A stretch of 52,831 bases of DNA from the NCBI RefSeq assembly GCF_000385215.1, contig NZ_ARQK01000041.1, forward strand, positions 1 through 52,831, in the 5' to 3' direction. This stretch comes from Thioalkalivibrio thiocyanoxidans ARh2. Its GTDB lineage: Bacteria; Pseudomonadota; Gammaproteobacteria; Ectothiorhodospirales; Ectothiorhodospiraceae. The notes under the pieces are model-generated. The model ran no database searches. It saw only the letters and a program-made list of their open reading frames with translations, and was not told the DNA's origin. Every line of letters starts with the position of its first letter. Positions within the stretch are counted from its first letter, which is position 1. This document shows positions 7,455-17,121 of the stretch, piece after piece. A program made the translations under genes and the position numbers.

Positions 7455-8276
7455 ATGTCGGACATCAAGAACATCATCGAGACCGCCTTCGAAAGTCGCG
7501 CCGAGATCAACCCGCGCAACGTGGAGACCAACGTACGTGACGCCGTCAACGAGGCCATGGAGATGCTCGACAGCGGCCAGGCACGCGTCGCCGAGAAAAA
7601 AGGTGGTGACTGGGTCGTCAACGAATGGCTGAAGAAGGCCGTGCTGCTGTCGTTCCGCATTGCCGAGAACGAGTTCATCAAGGGCGGCTTCACCAACTAC
7701 TACGACAAAGTCCCGTCCAAGTACGCCGACACTTCCAGCCGCGACTTCCGCGAGGGCGGCGTGCGCGTAGTACCGCCGGCAACCGCCCGCCGCGGCAGCT
7801 ACATCGCCCCGAACGTGGTGCTGATGCCCTCCTACGTGAACATCGGTGCCTATGTGGACGAGGGCACCATGGTGGACACCTGGGCCACCGTCGGCTCCTG
7901 TGCCCAGATCGGCAAGAACGTGCATCTCTCCGGCGGCGTCGGCATCGGCGGCGTGCTGGAGCCGCTGCAGGCCGCCCCGACCATCATCGAGGACAACTGC
8001 TTCATCGGCGCGCGCTCCGAGGTGGTCGAGGGCGTGATCGTCGAGGAAGGCGCGGTGATCTCCATGGGCGTGTACCTCGGCCAGTCCACCCGCATCTACG
8101 ACCGCGAAAACGACGAGATCCTGTACGGCCGCGTGCCGGCCGGCGCGGTGGTGGTGCCAGGCAACCTGCCGTCGAAGGATGGCAAGTACTCGCTGTACTG
8201 CGCGGTGATCGTGAAGCGCGTGGACGAGAAAACCAAGGCCAAGGTCGGCCTGAACGCCCTCCTGCGGGATGTCTGA
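7455..8276 (+). CDS. dapD: Tetrahydrodipicolinate N-succinyltransferase
   Basis: The 273-residue protein has the usual DapD length. The middle and C-terminal part is a left-handed beta-helix of hexapeptide repeats ([20 protein letters not shown], then [20 protein letters not shown]). It succinylates tetrahydrodipicolinate using succinyl-CoA, acts as a trimer in the cytoplasm, and provides the substrate pathway for DapC just upstream. AAAAGGA lies before its ATG. Its last 8 bases overlap the next gene. Confidence 0.97.
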   Translation: MSDIKNIIETAFESRAEINPRNVETNVRDAVNEAMEMLDSGQARVAEKKGGDWVVNEWLKKAVLLSFRIAENEFIKGGFTNYYDKVPSKYADTSSRDFREGGVRVVPPATARRGSYIAPNVVLMPSYVNIGAYVDEGTMVDTWATVGSCAQIGKNVHLSGGVGIGGVLEPLQAAPTIIEDNCFIGARSEVVEGVIVEEGAVISMGVYLGQSTRIYDRENDEILYGRVPAGAVVVPGNLPSKDGKYSLYCAVIVKRVDEKTKAKVGLNALLRDV

Positions 8277-8622
8277 GCTCGTCCTCTACGGGATCGCCAA
8301 CTGCGATACCGTGCGCAAGGCACGCCGGGCGCTGGATGCGGCCGGCGTGGACGTCCGCTTTGTGGACTTTCGCAAGGACGGGCTCGAGGAGGCGCAGTTG
8401 CGCCGCTGGGTGGAGGCCGTAGGCTGGGAGACCCTGGTGAACCGGCGCGGTACTACCTGGCGCCAGCTGCCCGAAGAGACACGCGAGGCCATCGACCAGG
8501 AGCCTGCGATCGCCCTGATGCTGGAGCATCCGGCACTGATCAAGCGTCCGGTGATCGAGCGTGGTGACGACGTGTACGTTGGCTGGAATGCGGCGACCGC
8601 GCGTGAGCTTGGGGCTGGCTGA
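8269..8622 (+). CDS. yffB: ArsC/Spx-family reductase-like protein (YffB type)
   Basis: A 117-residue thioredoxin-fold protein. [16 protein letters not shown] carries the N-terminal Cys of the ArsC family, and IKRPVIE is the conserved R-P-[VI] segment. It is of the YffB type, often found beside dap genes (dapE in E. coli), and not a true arsenate reductase: no arsenic genes are nearby. The start overlaps dapD by 8 nt, giving a dapC-dapD-yffB operon. Its physiological role is poorly established; a glutathione-linked thiol reductase is likely. dapE, the usual neighbour, does not follow. Confidence 0.85.
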   Translation: MSELVLYGIANCDTVRKARRALDAAGVDVRFVDFRKDGLEEAQLRRWVEAVGWETLVNRRGTTWRQLPEETREAIDQEPAIALMLEHPALIKRPVIERGDDVYVGWNAATARELGAG

Positions 8623-9371
8623 CCGTTTCTAGCGGGCTCCGGCGCTCGTGGCTCTAGCCGGCGCTTCGTATTGGCTGGGCCGGGTTCGGCATCTAGAGTT
8701 TACGGTGGCTTCGTCCGGCCGCCTGCCTTGTTGAGGCTGGCCCTGGTTCGGCATCCGGTGTTTTTGTGCTTTCGTCCGGCCGCCTGCCTGCGCTGTCTCG
8801 GCAGCGCACCCCGAGGTACTTTCTTGCTTGCCCAAGAAAGCACCCGTCGAGGCGCACCCGGATTCCGCCCGGGGACCTTGCTCCAGGGGCCTCGGGCCGG
8901 CGGCGCTGAAACTCGCTGCGCCTTTGGCTTCGCTCAGACAGTCAGCGCCTCTCTTCCGTCCCGAGGACCCTTCCGCAAGGGGCTTCATACGGGAGATGAA
9001 GGTCAAGACAACGTCTGGCCTGACGTTCGTGCGAATGGATGGAGGCTGGGCGTTCCGACACCCTGGGCACGCGCGGCCTTCGGCCTGGCGTGCCGCGCCC
9101 GCAAGCGGGCGCCAGAGCCCATCGTAGGATGTGATGAGCGCAGCGAATCGCATCAGGATTGCCCCGACGCTGGAACGGTGCGTTTCGCTACGCTCAACGC
9201 ACCCTACAGCTCTGGGCTTATGAAAGGTGCGGGAACACCGACAGTTTTGACCTTCCCTCCCGATATGAGCCCCTTGTGGAGGGCGTGACAGGCCGGACGA
9301 AGCCACCGTAAACACCAGACGACGAACCAGGCCCCGCCACAACGAAGGTGGCCGAGGGCAGGCCCCGGGTG
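8623..9371. other. 749-bp noncoding stretch
   Basis: Nothing here reads as a gene on either strand: the open frames are Arg/Pro/Ser-rich and overlap one another. The whole stretch is built of direct and inverted repeats, described in the repeat entry. It lies between the convergent ends of yffB and an MCP gene. Confidence 0.7.
8698..9313. repeat. Composite repeat element with 23-bp terminal inverted repeats
   Basis: Bases 8698-8720 and 9291-9313 are perfect inverted copies (core TACGGTGGCTTCGTCCGGCC). Inside are a ~62-bp-spaced direct repeat of TTCGTCCGGCCGCCTGCC (about 8710 and 8771), a hairpin around TTTCTTGCTTGCCCAAGAAAG, and an inverted pair around AAGGGGCTTCATACGGGAG (about 8976) and its mirror near 9252-9282. 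There are also two self-complementary modules of the form GATGNGATGAGCGCAGCGAATCGCATC (near 9127) and GGTGCGTTTCGCTACGCTCAACGCACC (near 9177). No transposase is present. It resembles mosaic intergenic repeat families of GC-rich gammaproteobacteria and could be mobilised in trans. Confidence 0.7.
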
Positions 9372-10607
9372 TCAGGCGGGTTGCTGGCGGAAGCCGGCTA
9401 CCTCGGCCTGCAGGCGCTCGGCCAGGCCTTCCAGGGCCTCGACGGCCTCCTGCATCTCGCGGGCGCCGTCGGCGCTGCGTACCGCGATGTCGTTGATGTG
9501 GTGGACATTGCGGTTGATCTCCTCCGCGACCTGGCTCTGCTCCTCCGTGGCCGAGGCGACCTGGCGCGTCATGTCGTCGATGGTGGTCACGGAGTCGTGG
9601 ATGTATTCCAGCGTCTCTTCCGCCTCGCCGGCCTTGCTGACCGATGCCTCGGCCTGCTGCTGACTGACCTCCATCGCCTGTACGGCCTTGCCGGCCGCGC
9701 CCTGCAGGCGCTGGATGATCTCGCGGATCTCGCCGGTGGAGTCATTGGTGCGCTGGGCCAGGTGGCGCACCTCGTCGGCGACCACGGCGAAGCCGCGCCC
9801 CGCCTCGCCCGCCCGGGCGGCCTCGATCGCGGCATTGAGGGCCAGCAGGTTGGTCTTCTCGGCGATCTCCTCGATCACCTCGAGGATGGACCCGATGTTG
9901 TCGGAGTCACCCTTGAGTTCGTCGATCACGGTGCTGGCCTTGCGAATCTCACTGGCCAGCGCATTGATCGAGCCCTGGGTCGCCTGCACCACGTTGCGCC
10001 CGCCCTCGGCCGCGCGGGTGGCCTGGCCGGCGCTCTCCGCCGTGCTCTGGGTGTTGTTGGCCACCTCCTGCACGGTCGCGGACATCTGGTTCATCGCGGT
10101 GACGACCTGCTCGACGTCCGAGCGCTGCTCGTCGGTCTCGCGACTCAGTCCGTTGCTGCGGCCCTCCAGCTGGCGCGCCGAGGCGGCGATCCCGTCCGCC
10201 GCATCCGCCACCTGCGTGATCAGGCCCGACAGACGCTCCATGACCGCGTTGAACGCGGTACTGGTACGGCCAATCTCGTCTTCGGTCGTGATCTCCACCC
10301 GATGGCCAAGGTCGGCCTGTCCGGAGGCGATGGCCTCCAGCCCCGAGGCGAGCCGCTCCAGTGGCCGAACCAGCATGTTGGCCGCGAACCAGCCAATCCC
10401 CAGCGCGACCAGAAAGGCGACCACCCACAGGCCCCAAAGGAGCCACCACAGCTGATCGACCAGCGCCGCGTCGACATTCGCCGCCAGATCGCCCTTCATC
10501 GTATGGAAGGTCACCCCGCCCATGATCGAGAGCGGGATGGTACTGACGAGAATCACGAGAACAATAAGCTTGAGGCGCAGGCCGCCGTTCGTTAGAAGCC
10601 GGTTCAT
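9372..10607 (-). CDS. Methyl-accepting chemotaxis protein
   Basis: A 411-residue receptor. A TM helix ([20 protein letters not shown]) is followed by only ~20 periplasmic residues, then a second TM ([20 protein letters not shown]). A HAMP domain and a long signalling coiled coil come next, with the conserved hairpin [19 protein letters not shown]. There is no sizeable periplasmic sensor domain, so it probably senses membrane state or an internal signal, or acts in a mixed array. No C-terminal CheR/CheB pentapeptide is present. The start at 10605-10607 follows AAGGAGGG. It is transcribed away from rhlE's end, with a terminator between. Confidence 0.9.
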   Translation of the reverse strand: MNRLLTNGGLRLKLIVLVILVSTIPLSIMGGVTFHTMKGDLAANVDAALVDQLWWLLWGLWVVAFLVALGIGWFAANMLVRPLERLASGLEAIASGQADLGHRVEITTEDEIGRTSTAFNAVMERLSGLITQVADAADGIAASARQLEGRSNGLSRETDEQRSDVEQVVTAMNQMSATVQEVANNTQSTAESAGQATRAAEGGRNVVQATQGSINALASEIRKASTVIDELKGDSDNIGSILEVIEEIAEKTNLLALNAAIEAARAGEAGRGFAVVADEVRHLAQRTNDSTGEIREIIQRLQGAAGKAVQAMEVSQQQAEASVSKAGEAEETLEYIHDSVTTIDDMTRQVASATEEQSQVAEEINRNVHHINDIAVRSADGAREMQEAVEALEGLAERLQAEVAGFRQQPA

Positions 10608-10728
10608 GGGGTCCCTCCTTTCCCCGCTGTAACGGCCGGGGCGGCCGGTACTTGATAGCGCCCATCTTCCCGGTGGCGACGACAAGAGCAGGTGATCCGG
10701 ATCAAGTCCGGCGCAGGTTCGCAGACAC

Positions 10729-10761
10729 AAAAAAGCCCGCGTCCCCATGGGAGACGCGGGC
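10729..10761 (-). terminator. Rho-independent terminator of rhlE
   Basis: On the minus strand GCCCGCGTC/GACGCGGGC (stem within 10735-10761) is followed by TTTTTTG. It lies ~26 nt after the rhlE stop. Confidence 0.85.
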
Positions 10762-10786
10762 GGGTCTTGCCGTTAAGAGAGCGGTC

Positions 10787-12100
10787 CTAGCGGCCGCGTG
10801 CAGCCCGGTTGCCCTGGGGCGCGCGGCCCTGGCCACCACCGCGATGGCCGCCGGGCTTGCTGCCACGACCCTGGCGCGGCTTGCCATTACGCGCGCCGCC
10901 ACCCGGCTTGCCACCACGGCGATGGCCATTGCCATCATTTGCGGCCGGCTTCGGGGCCGCGAAGCCGTCGGTTTCGATGCGCTCGATCGGTCGCTGGATC
11001 AGGCGCTCGATGCCCTTCAGGAGCTTCATCTCTTCGCCATCTACCAGCGACAGCGCAGCACCGGCGGACCCGGCACGGCCGGTGCGGCCGATGCGGTGCA
11101 CATAGTCTTCCGGCACATTCGGCAGCTCGAAGTTGACCACCTGCGGCAGCTGGTCGATGTCCAGGCCGCGGGCCGCGATATCCGTGGCGACCAGCACCGG
11201 CACGGCCCCGGTCTTGAACTGCTTGAGCGCCTTGGTACGGGCCGCCTGGCTCTTGTTGCCATGGATTGCCTCGGAGGGCACGCCGTCCTGCGTCAGCTTC
11301 TGCGCCAGGCGGTTGGCTCCGTGCTTGGTGCGCGTGAATACCAGCACCTGGCCCCAGTCGTTGGTGCGGATCAGGTGGCTCAGCAGCTCGCGCTTGCGGC
11401 TGCTCTCCACCAGATGCACCGTCTGCTGGACGGTCTCGGCAGCGGTGTTGCGCGGGGCCACGTCGACCTCGGCCGGCTTGTTCAGCAGGCTCGACGCCAG
11501 GGCACGGATCTCGCCGGAGAAGGTCGCCGAGAACATCAGGTTCTGGCGCTTTTTCGGCATCAGGGCAATCAGCCGGCGAATATCGCGGATGAAGCCCATG
11601 TCCAGCATGCGATCGGCCTCGTCCAGCACCAGGATCTCGATACCGGAGAGGTCAATCGTCTTCTGGCTGGCATGGTCCAGCAGGCGACCCGGGGTGGCCA
11701 CGACGATATCCATCGGGCCCCGCAGCGCCTTGATCTGCGGGTTCATGTTCACGCCGCCGAAGATGGTCATCGACTTCAGCGACAGGTGGCGACCGTAGGT
11801 ACGGACGGAATCATGGACCTGAGCGGCCAGCTCGCGCGTCGGCGTCAGGATCAGGGCCCGCGGGCGCCCCGGCTTGCGCTCGGGCGCCGGGCCATCGGTC
11901 AGTCGCTGCAGGATCGGCAGGGTAAAGCCGGCGGTCTTGCCGGTCCCGGTCTGGGCGGCGGCCAGCAGGTCACCGCCTTTCAGGACTTCGGGGATCGCCT
12001 GGGTCTGGATCGGGGTCGGCGTCTTGTAACCGGCCTGCTCCAGCGCACGCATAAGGGGTTCGGCCAACCCAAGGTCGGCAAAGGAAGAAACAAAAGACAT
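10787..12100 (-). CDS. rhlE: DEAD-box RNA helicase, RhlE type
   Basis: A 437-residue ATP-dependent RNA helicase. In order: Q motif ([14 protein letters not shown]), Walker [19 protein letters not shown] box [19 protein letters not shown] (SAT), DIAARGLDI and [10 protein letters not shown]. The C-terminal ~60 residues are a basic Gly/Arg-rich tail of the RhlE type that binds RNA non-specifically. It probably acts in cold adaptation, ribosome assembly or mRNA decay. ATG 12100 is preceded by GGAG with a suitable spacer. Confidence 0.93.
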   Translation of the reverse strand: MSFVSSFADLGLAEPLMRALEQAGYKTPTPIQTQAIPEVLKGGDLLAAAQTGTGKTAGFTLPILQRLTDGPAPERKPGRPRALILTPTRELAAQVHDSVRTYGRHLSLKSMTIFGGVNMNPQIKALRGPMDIVVATPGRLLDHASQKTIDLSGIEILVLDEADRMLDMGFIRDIRRLIALMPKKRQNLMFSATFSGEIRALASSLLNKPAEVDVAPRNTAAETVQQTVHLVESSRKRELLSHLIRTNDWGQVLVFTRTKHGANRLAQKLTQDGVPSEAIHGNKSQAARTKALKQFKTGAVPVLVATDIAARGLDIDQLPQVVNFELPNVPEDYVHRIGRTGRAGSAGAALSLVDGEEMKLLKGIERLIQRPIERIETDGFAAPKPAANDGNGHRRGGKPGGGARNGKPRQGRGSKPGGHRGGGQGRAPQGNRAARGR

Positions 12101-12407
12101 TCAATACTCCAACGGCTACCCGCCGCTCGTACTCGAGGGGCACCCATCGGGGTATGACGAAATCGGGGGGACGGGAACCGAGAGGGTTCCGGATCAGTGA
12201 ACGGACGCTGACGGGCGGGGCGTTCGGTGCCGACAGTGTACGCGATTCTGCCTCTATGTCCATCAGCATATTCGCCCAACGGAATAAATCTCGCTTTCCA
12301 AGGAACGCTGGACTATGCTCCGGCCACAACGAAAAACCGGTGCCCACGAAGTACCGGAACGACAGGCGCGGCGAAAGAGCAATCGGTCAAACGGGGGATG
12401 GACAGCC
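12101..12407. other. Divergent intergenic region between rhlE and the aer-like gene
   Basis: This holds the 5' region of rhlE and the promoter region of the energy-taxis receptor. A GGAACC-N5-GGTTCC inverted repeat is at about 12174-12190. No convincing sigma-70 pair was seen and no gene is visible. Confidence 0.4.
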
Positions 12408-14006
12408 ATGAAACGCAACCTGCCGATCTCGGGGAACGAGGTCGACTACCCGGCCTCGGCCAACATCCTGTCCACCACCAACCTCAAGGGCGCCATCACC
12501 TACGTCAATCCCGAGTTCATCGACATCAGCGGTTTCTCGGAGGATGAACTGATCGGGCGCAATCACAACGTGATCCGTCATCCGGAGATGCCACCGGCCG
12601 CGTTCGAGGATCTCTGGCAGACCATCCAGGCAGGCCAGTCATGGATGGGCATGGTGAAGAACCGCTGCAAGAACGGGGATCACTACTGGGTCAGCGCCTA
12701 TGTGACCCCGGTGGTGCGGGACGGAGAAGTCGTTGAATACCAGTCCGTCCGGACCAAGCCGGACCGCAGGCTGGTCGAGCGGGCCGAACAGACGTATGCG
12801 GCGGTAATGGCAGGCCGCCCGCCACCGGCCCTTCGCCTGCCTCCGTTGGGTCTGCGCATGCGCGTGCTCGGGAGTATCGGGCTCGGGGTGCTGGCTGGGC
12901 TGCTGACCACCACCCTGGCGACACCAGCCACCCTCTGGACGGCACTGAGCTTTGCTCTACCCATGCTGCTGGTTGCCGTACCGGTCGCCTGGATCGGAAC
13001 AGCGCCCCTTTGTCGGGCCGCTCGACATGCCCGAACAATCGGCCGCAGCCCGATCAGCCGCTACATCTACACCGGCCGCACCGACGAGGTCGGCGAGATC
13101 CTGTTTGCCCTGAAGATGCTGGAGGCCGAGGCCAGCGCGGTGGTCGGGCGTATCGGTGATGCGGCGCGACAGCTGAACGAGAATACCGACGGACTCCTCG
13201 GCGCGATGGCCGACAGCCGCCAGGCTGCCGACCAACAACAGGCGGAGACAGAGGAAGTCGCCAGCGCGACCCAGCAGATGGTCAACAGCGTGCAGGAGGT
13301 CGCCCGGAGCGCACAGGGTGCGGCCGAGGCAGCCGATCACGCAGACCAGTCCGCTCGCTCCGGGATGGATGTGGTGTCCCGTAGCAACCAGGCCATCGAG
13401 GCCCTCGGCAGGGAGATTGCCGAAGGGTCAGCCGTAATGACCGAACTCGACCGCGAAAGCCGTGAGATCAGCCGGGTACTCGACGTCATCCGCGGGATCG
13501 CCGAGCAGACCAACCTGCTGGCCCTCAACGCCGCGATCGAAGCGGCTCGCGCCGGGGAGCACGGACGCGGCTTTTCGGTGGTGGCCGACGAGGTTCGAAC
13601 CCTGGCCAGCCGCACCCAGGACTCCACCGCCGAAATCCAGACCATCATCGAGTCACTGCAGACGCGTGCAGCCGCCGCGGTCGAATCGATGAACACCAGC
13701 CGAGACCAGGCAGAAGAGTCCGTGGAACTGGCCCGGACCGTTTCCCGTACGCTGGAGGACATCACCAGCGGGATCGGACATATCCGCGACATGAGCAACC
13801 AGATCGCGGCGGCGGTCGAGCAGCAGGGAACCGCGGGTGACGAGATTCGGCAGGGCGTTGCCACGATTCGAGACGCCGCCCAGACAACCGCGGACCGCGC
13901 AGTCCGCAGCGACGCCTCGGCGCGATCGGCCGCGGAACTCGCCAACGGGCTCGAGGCACTGGCCGATCAGTTCTGGTCCCGCCATCGGAACCAGGGCGAA
14001 CACTGA
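12408..14006 (+). CDS. aer: Aer-like PAS energy-taxis receptor
   Basis: A 532-residue methyl-accepting-type receptor. The N-terminal PAS domain (~15-120) has the Aer signatures [21 protein letters not shown] and [20 protein letters not shown], with the Trp/Asn/Arg pattern of the FAD-binding subfamily. A hairpin of two TM helices (~145-190) anchors it without a periplasmic domain. The signalling domain contains [20 protein letters not shown]. Aer proteins read cytoplasmic redox state through FAD and steer cells toward oxygen or other acceptors. ATG 12408 follows a GGGGGA stretch; upstream in-frame codons to 12315 look untranslated. Confidence 0.9.
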   Translation: MKRNLPISGNEVDYPASANILSTTNLKGAITYVNPEFIDISGFSEDELIGRNHNVIRHPEMPPAAFEDLWQTIQAGQSWMGMVKNRCKNGDHYWVSAYVTPVVRDGEVVEYQSVRTKPDRRLVERAEQTYAAVMAGRPPPALRLPPLGLRMRVLGSIGLGVLAGLLTTTLATPATLWTALSFALPMLLVAVPVAWIGTAPLCRAARHARTIGRSPISRYIYTGRTDEVGEILFALKMLEAEASAVVGRIGDAARQLNENTDGLLGAMADSRQAADQQQAETEEVASATQQMVNSVQEVARSAQGAAEAADHADQSARSGMDVVSRSNQAIEALGREIAEGSAVMTELDRESREISRVLDVIRGIAEQTNLLALNAAIEAARAGEHGRGFSVVADEVRTLASRTQDSTAEIQTIIESLQTRAAAAVESMNTSRDQAEESVELARTVSRTLEDITSGIGHIRDMSNQIAAAVEQQGTAGDEIRQGVATIRDAAQTTADRAVRSDASARSAAELANGLEALADQFWSRHRNQGEH

Positions 14007-14453
14007 CCCCTTACACGCTGATGCCATCTGCATCCCGGCGATCGTACCTGCGAGAACACCGAGCAGGTTACGACGATATCGTGATGCGTTCTGTGAATCC
14101 CATCCGGAGTCATCATCCGCAGGAAAGCGCGGCCGCGCCGATTTTCGCTGATTACCCCACCCCGCCAGTAAAGATTATGGGCTGCCGCCAGATAACTAAC
14201 CTATATTGCCGGGAATACAAGAATAATCGCGCCAGGGAGGGCCGGGGGAACCAGATCCATCGCCTTGGATCCGCGACGCCCAATGCCTACCGGCAACGGC
14301 ATACACCCGGTATTTGATCGTCCGCTGCCAACCATGGAGGGGCAGGATGAAGCCGTACGCCCGTGACGAACGCTGCCGCGCAACCACCCGAGGAATGGCG
14401 TCTGCGCCAGAGCTCGCGGGCGCGCATGAGCGCACGAACTCTGCGGTAGCCCG
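14007..14453. other. Intergenic region upstream of the MASE3-GGDEF-EAL gene
   Basis: A 447-bp stretch. Its first ~200 bases are AT-richer than their surroundings near 14160-14230 and carry TAACCTATATTG, a possible promoter region. The last 107 bases contain the short leader reading frame listed separately. I see no known riboswitch consensus, including c-di-GMP-I. Confidence 0.4.
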
Positions 14454-14457
14454 ATGA
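14347..14457 (+). CDS. 36-codon leader ORF coupled to the c-di-GMP gene
   Basis: GGAGGGGCAGG directly precedes an ATG at 14347. The frame runs 36 codons (beginning MKPYARDERCRATTRGMASA) and its TGA overlaps the next gene's ATG at 14454 as ATGA. The downstream gene has no Shine-Dalgarno of its own, so it is probably translated by termination-reinitiation from this leader. The peptide is basic and Ala/Arg-rich with no recognised family. It may matter only for coupling. Confidence 0.45.
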   Translation: MKPYARDERCRATTRGMASAPELAGAHERTNSAVAR

Positions 14458-16982
14458 ACACGCTCCCTCGCCCGCTTCTGCACCGGCATGGGCCCCTGAT
14501 ATGGCTGGTTATGCTCGCACTGCTTCTGCTGCCGGTCTTCCTGTGGATGGCCGGCATCGCCATGCCGCCTCTGGTCCCGCTGGAGCACATGACCGCTTTT
14601 CATACGGCGACCGAACTGTTCGCGGTCGTCGTGGCGATCGGGGTGTTCGCAGTCGCCTATCACGTCCGTGACCGCCGTCGCGCGCTGGCCACCCTCGTTC
14701 TCGCCACCAGCTTCCTCGCAGTGGGCCTGCTCGATTTCCTGCATCTGATGACCTATCCCCAGATGCCGGACTTCATCACGCCCAACTCCTCGCAGCAGAC
14801 GATCTTCTTCTGGCTCGCAGCCCGTCTCGTCGCAGCCTTGGCGCTCCTGCTGTATGTAGCACTGTCACTGTTCCCGCGGATCCGGGGGCCCGCCGCCGGG
14901 ACCCTGCTCGCGGGTGCACTGGGTCTGGTGGCACTCCTCGCCTGGGTGGGGCTTTGGCACGAGCACCGCATCCCGGCGTTGTTCATCCCGGGCGAGGGAC
15001 TGACGCCATTCAAGATCGCGCTGGAGGGTGTGGTGGTGGCACTGCACGCAGCCACGCTTCTGATCCTGCTACTGCGTCCTCGGCTGCTGCAGCGCCCGGG
15101 CATGCCGCTGGTGGCCGCCGCGCTCATGATCCTGATGGCCAGCGAGGTCCTGTTTACTCTCTACGAGAACCTGACTGACGGCTTCTTCGTGCTCGGCCAC
15201 ATCTACAAGGTGGTGGCTTATGCCCTGATCTACTGGGGTGTGTTCCTCGAAAGCGTGCGGGCGCCCATGGCGCAGCTGAGAGCCGCACACCGAGATGTCG
15301 GGCTGCGCCAGAAACGCTACGAACAACTAATCGACACGGCGCCTGACGGCGTTCTGGTCACCGATGGAAACGGGACCATCGTGATGGCCAACCGCAATAT
15401 CGAGCGAATGTTCGGCTATCCCAAACAGCACCTGACAGGCCAACCCGTGGAAACGCTGATACCGGAACGCCTGCGTGCACACCATCGCTCGATGCGCGAA
15501 CAACATGCCGGCAACATCTCGGAACGCACCATGGGCGAAGTGCCAGATCTGCGCGGGCGCAGACGCGATGGCACGGAGTTCCCGGTCGACATCAGCCTGA
15601 ATGCCCTGGAGGACGAAGACGGCCAACGCATCACGGCCTTTATTCGCGATGTTACGGAACGGCAGCGCCGTGAGGCCCGCATCCAGCACCAGGCAACCCA
15701 TGACAGCCTGACCGGGCTGCCCAACCGGTGGCTCCTGCACGATCGGCTCTCCCAGGGCATTGCTCAGGCCAGCCTTCACAGCCACCAGGTCGCGGTCATG
15801 CTGCTCGATCTCGATAACTTCAAGGTGATCAACGACACCTTCGGCCACCACGAGGGCGACGAATTGCTGCGCGAAGTGGCGCAGCGCCTTAAAGACGCTG
15901 TCAGCAGTGAGGCTACCGTCGGCCGTTTCGGGGGAGACGAGTTCATGATCCTGCTTCCGGAGGTTGCGGATGGCCGGCAGATAGGAGAAACGGCCCGTGA
16001 GATTCTAGGCCTGTTTGAACGACCATTCCGCACGGGCCCCAACCGCGAAGTGACCTCCAGCGCCAGTCTCGGGATTGCGCTGTTCCCCGGGGATGCACGC
16101 GACGAGCACACCCTGGTGCGCTATGCGGACATGGCGATGTACGAGGCGAAGGGTTCCGGGCGCAATACCTACGCCTTTTATTCCGAGCATCTGGATGCCC
16201 AGGTGCATGCCGAACAGCAACTGCAGGAACGCCTGAAGCTGGCACTGGAGCACGACCAGCTGACCCTGCATTTCCAGCCGCTGATCCACGTACATACCGG
16301 AACCGTCGTGGCCGCCGAGGCCCTGCTGCGCTGGAACGATCCAGAACTGGGTGCTGTACCCCCGTCCCGCTTTATCCCCAGCGCCGAGGCCAACGGATTG
16401 ATCCTGCCGCTGGGCGAATGGGTCATCCGTCAGGCCTGCCAGCAGCTGGCTACCTGGACACAACAGGGCATCGATACATCCATTTGTCTCAACATCTCGG
16501 CGCTGCAGTTCCGCCAGCCGGATCTGGTTTCGCAGCTCGGACGGGCTCTGGAGGAAACCGGAGCCCCGCCCGAACGCCTGGGGATCGAAGTGACCGAGAC
16601 GGTGGCCATGGCCGATATGGCCCTGACGCGCGAGCACCTGTCCGGCCTCAAGGCACTCGGAGTGCGCGCAGCGCTGGACGATTTCGGAACGGGATACTCC
16701 TCGCTTGCCTATCTCAAGTCATTGCCGATCGACAGGATCAAACTGGATCGTTCGTTCATCGCCGACATCGGCCGCGACCGTGACACCGAGATGATCCTGC
16801 GCACCGTGATCAACCTCGGCCACAGCCTGCACCTGGAACTGGTGGCCGAGGGCGTGGAGACGCCCGAGCAGCTCGCCTTTCTCCGCGACGAGGCCTGCGA
16901 CCTGTATCAGGGCTGGCTGTATGCGCCAGCGCTTTCGGAGGAGGAGTTCCGTGCCGCCCTCCACGCGCAACTGGATGCCTGA
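14454..16982 (+). CDS. MASE3-PAS-GGDEF-EAL cyclic-di-GMP enzyme
   Basis: An 842-residue membrane protein. Residues ~15-275 form eight or so TM helices with the MASE3-type pattern (HTATELFAVVVAIGVF, FLAVGLLDFLHLMTYPQMPD). A PAS domain (~295-400: DTAPDGVLVTDGNGTIVMAN) precedes GGDEF (~410-570) with intact RFGGDEF near residue 492, and EAL (~585-830) with intact EALLRW near 622, plus DDFGTGYSSLAYLK and the downstream EGVET. Both diguanylate cyclase and phosphodiesterase active sites look complete, so the net direction cannot be read. It shares its transcription direction with the next PAS-GGDEF-EVL gene, 139 nt away. Confidence 0.92.
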   Translation: MNTLPRPLLHRHGPLIWLVMLALLLLPVFLWMAGIAMPPLVPLEHMTAFHTATELFAVVVAIGVFAVAYHVRDRRRALATLVLATSFLAVGLLDFLHLMTYPQMPDFITPNSSQQTIFFWLAARLVAALALLLYVALSLFPRIRGPAAGTLLAGALGLVALLAWVGLWHEHRIPALFIPGEGLTPFKIALEGVVVALHAATLLILLLRPRLLQRPGMPLVAAALMILMASEVLFTLYENLTDGFFVLGHIYKVVAYALIYWGVFLESVRAPMAQLRAAHRDVGLRQKRYEQLIDTAPDGVLVTDGNGTIVMANRNIERMFGYPKQHLTGQPVETLIPERLRAHHRSMREQHAGNISERTMGEVPDLRGRRRDGTEFPVDISLNALEDEDGQRITAFIRDVTERQRREARIQHQATHDSLTGLPNRWLLHDRLSQGIAQASLHSHQVAVMLLDLDNFKVINDTFGHHEGDELLREVAQRLKDAVSSEATVGRFGGDEFMILLPEVADGRQIGETAREILGLFERPFRTGPNREVTSSASLGIALFPGDARDEHTLVRYADMAMYEAKGSGRNTYAFYSEHLDAQVHAEQQLQERLKLALEHDQLTLHFQPLIHVHTGTVVAAEALLRWNDPELGAVPPSRFIPSAEANGLILPLGEWVIRQACQQLATWTQQGIDTSICLNISALQFRQPDLVSQLGRALEETGAPPERLGIEVTETVAMADMALTREHLSGLKALGVRAALDDFGTGYSSLAYLKSLPIDRIKLDRSFIADIGRDRDTEMILRTVINLGHSLHLELVAEGVETPEQLAFLRDEACDLYQGWLYAPALSEEEFRAALHAQLDA

Positions 16983-17092
16983 CCTCCCCTTGCTGGCGGC
17001 GATTCGAACATGTATTATCGATCGCTGTTTTTAAATCAAAAACTTCTCCCATTGAATCAGTCACCTAATACCCGGTTTGAGCGGGCGATAGC

Positions 17093-17121
17093 AAGGAGGA
17101 AGGGGGGCGTCCGCCCCCCTC
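17093..17121 (+). promoter_or_regulatory. Shine-Dalgarno followed by a GC hairpin before a GTG start
   Basis: AAGGAGGAAGG begins at 17093. GGGGGGCG (17102-17109) and CGCCCCCC (17112-17119) then form a perfect 8-bp stem, and GTG follows at 17122. The strong SD is ~22 nt from the start unless the hairpin folds or a later GTG (17134 or 17140) is used. Confidence 0.4.

Noticed and set aside
8269-8622. Arsenate reductase and arsenic resistance locus
   Set aside because: The protein is of the YffB type, overlaps dapD and has no ars genes around it.
8671-9288. Protein-coding gene in the yffB-MCP gap
   Set aside because: Open frames on both strands overlap, are of low-complexity composition, lack SDs and coincide with inverted repeats.
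9348-10595. 415-residue open frame opposite the MCP gene
   Set aside because: Antisense shadow of the chemoreceptor coiled coil; composition is artefactual.
10652-12157. 501-residue open frame opposite rhlE
   Set aside because: It is the antisense shadow of a well-conserved DEAD-box gene in GC-rich DNA; it is Gln/His/Arg/Gly-rich with no motif or SD.
17030-17121. c-di-GMP riboswitch before the PAS-GGDEF-EVL gene
   Set aside because: The GEMM core elements and the paired tetraloop/receptor pattern are not recognisable; only one GC hairpin is present.
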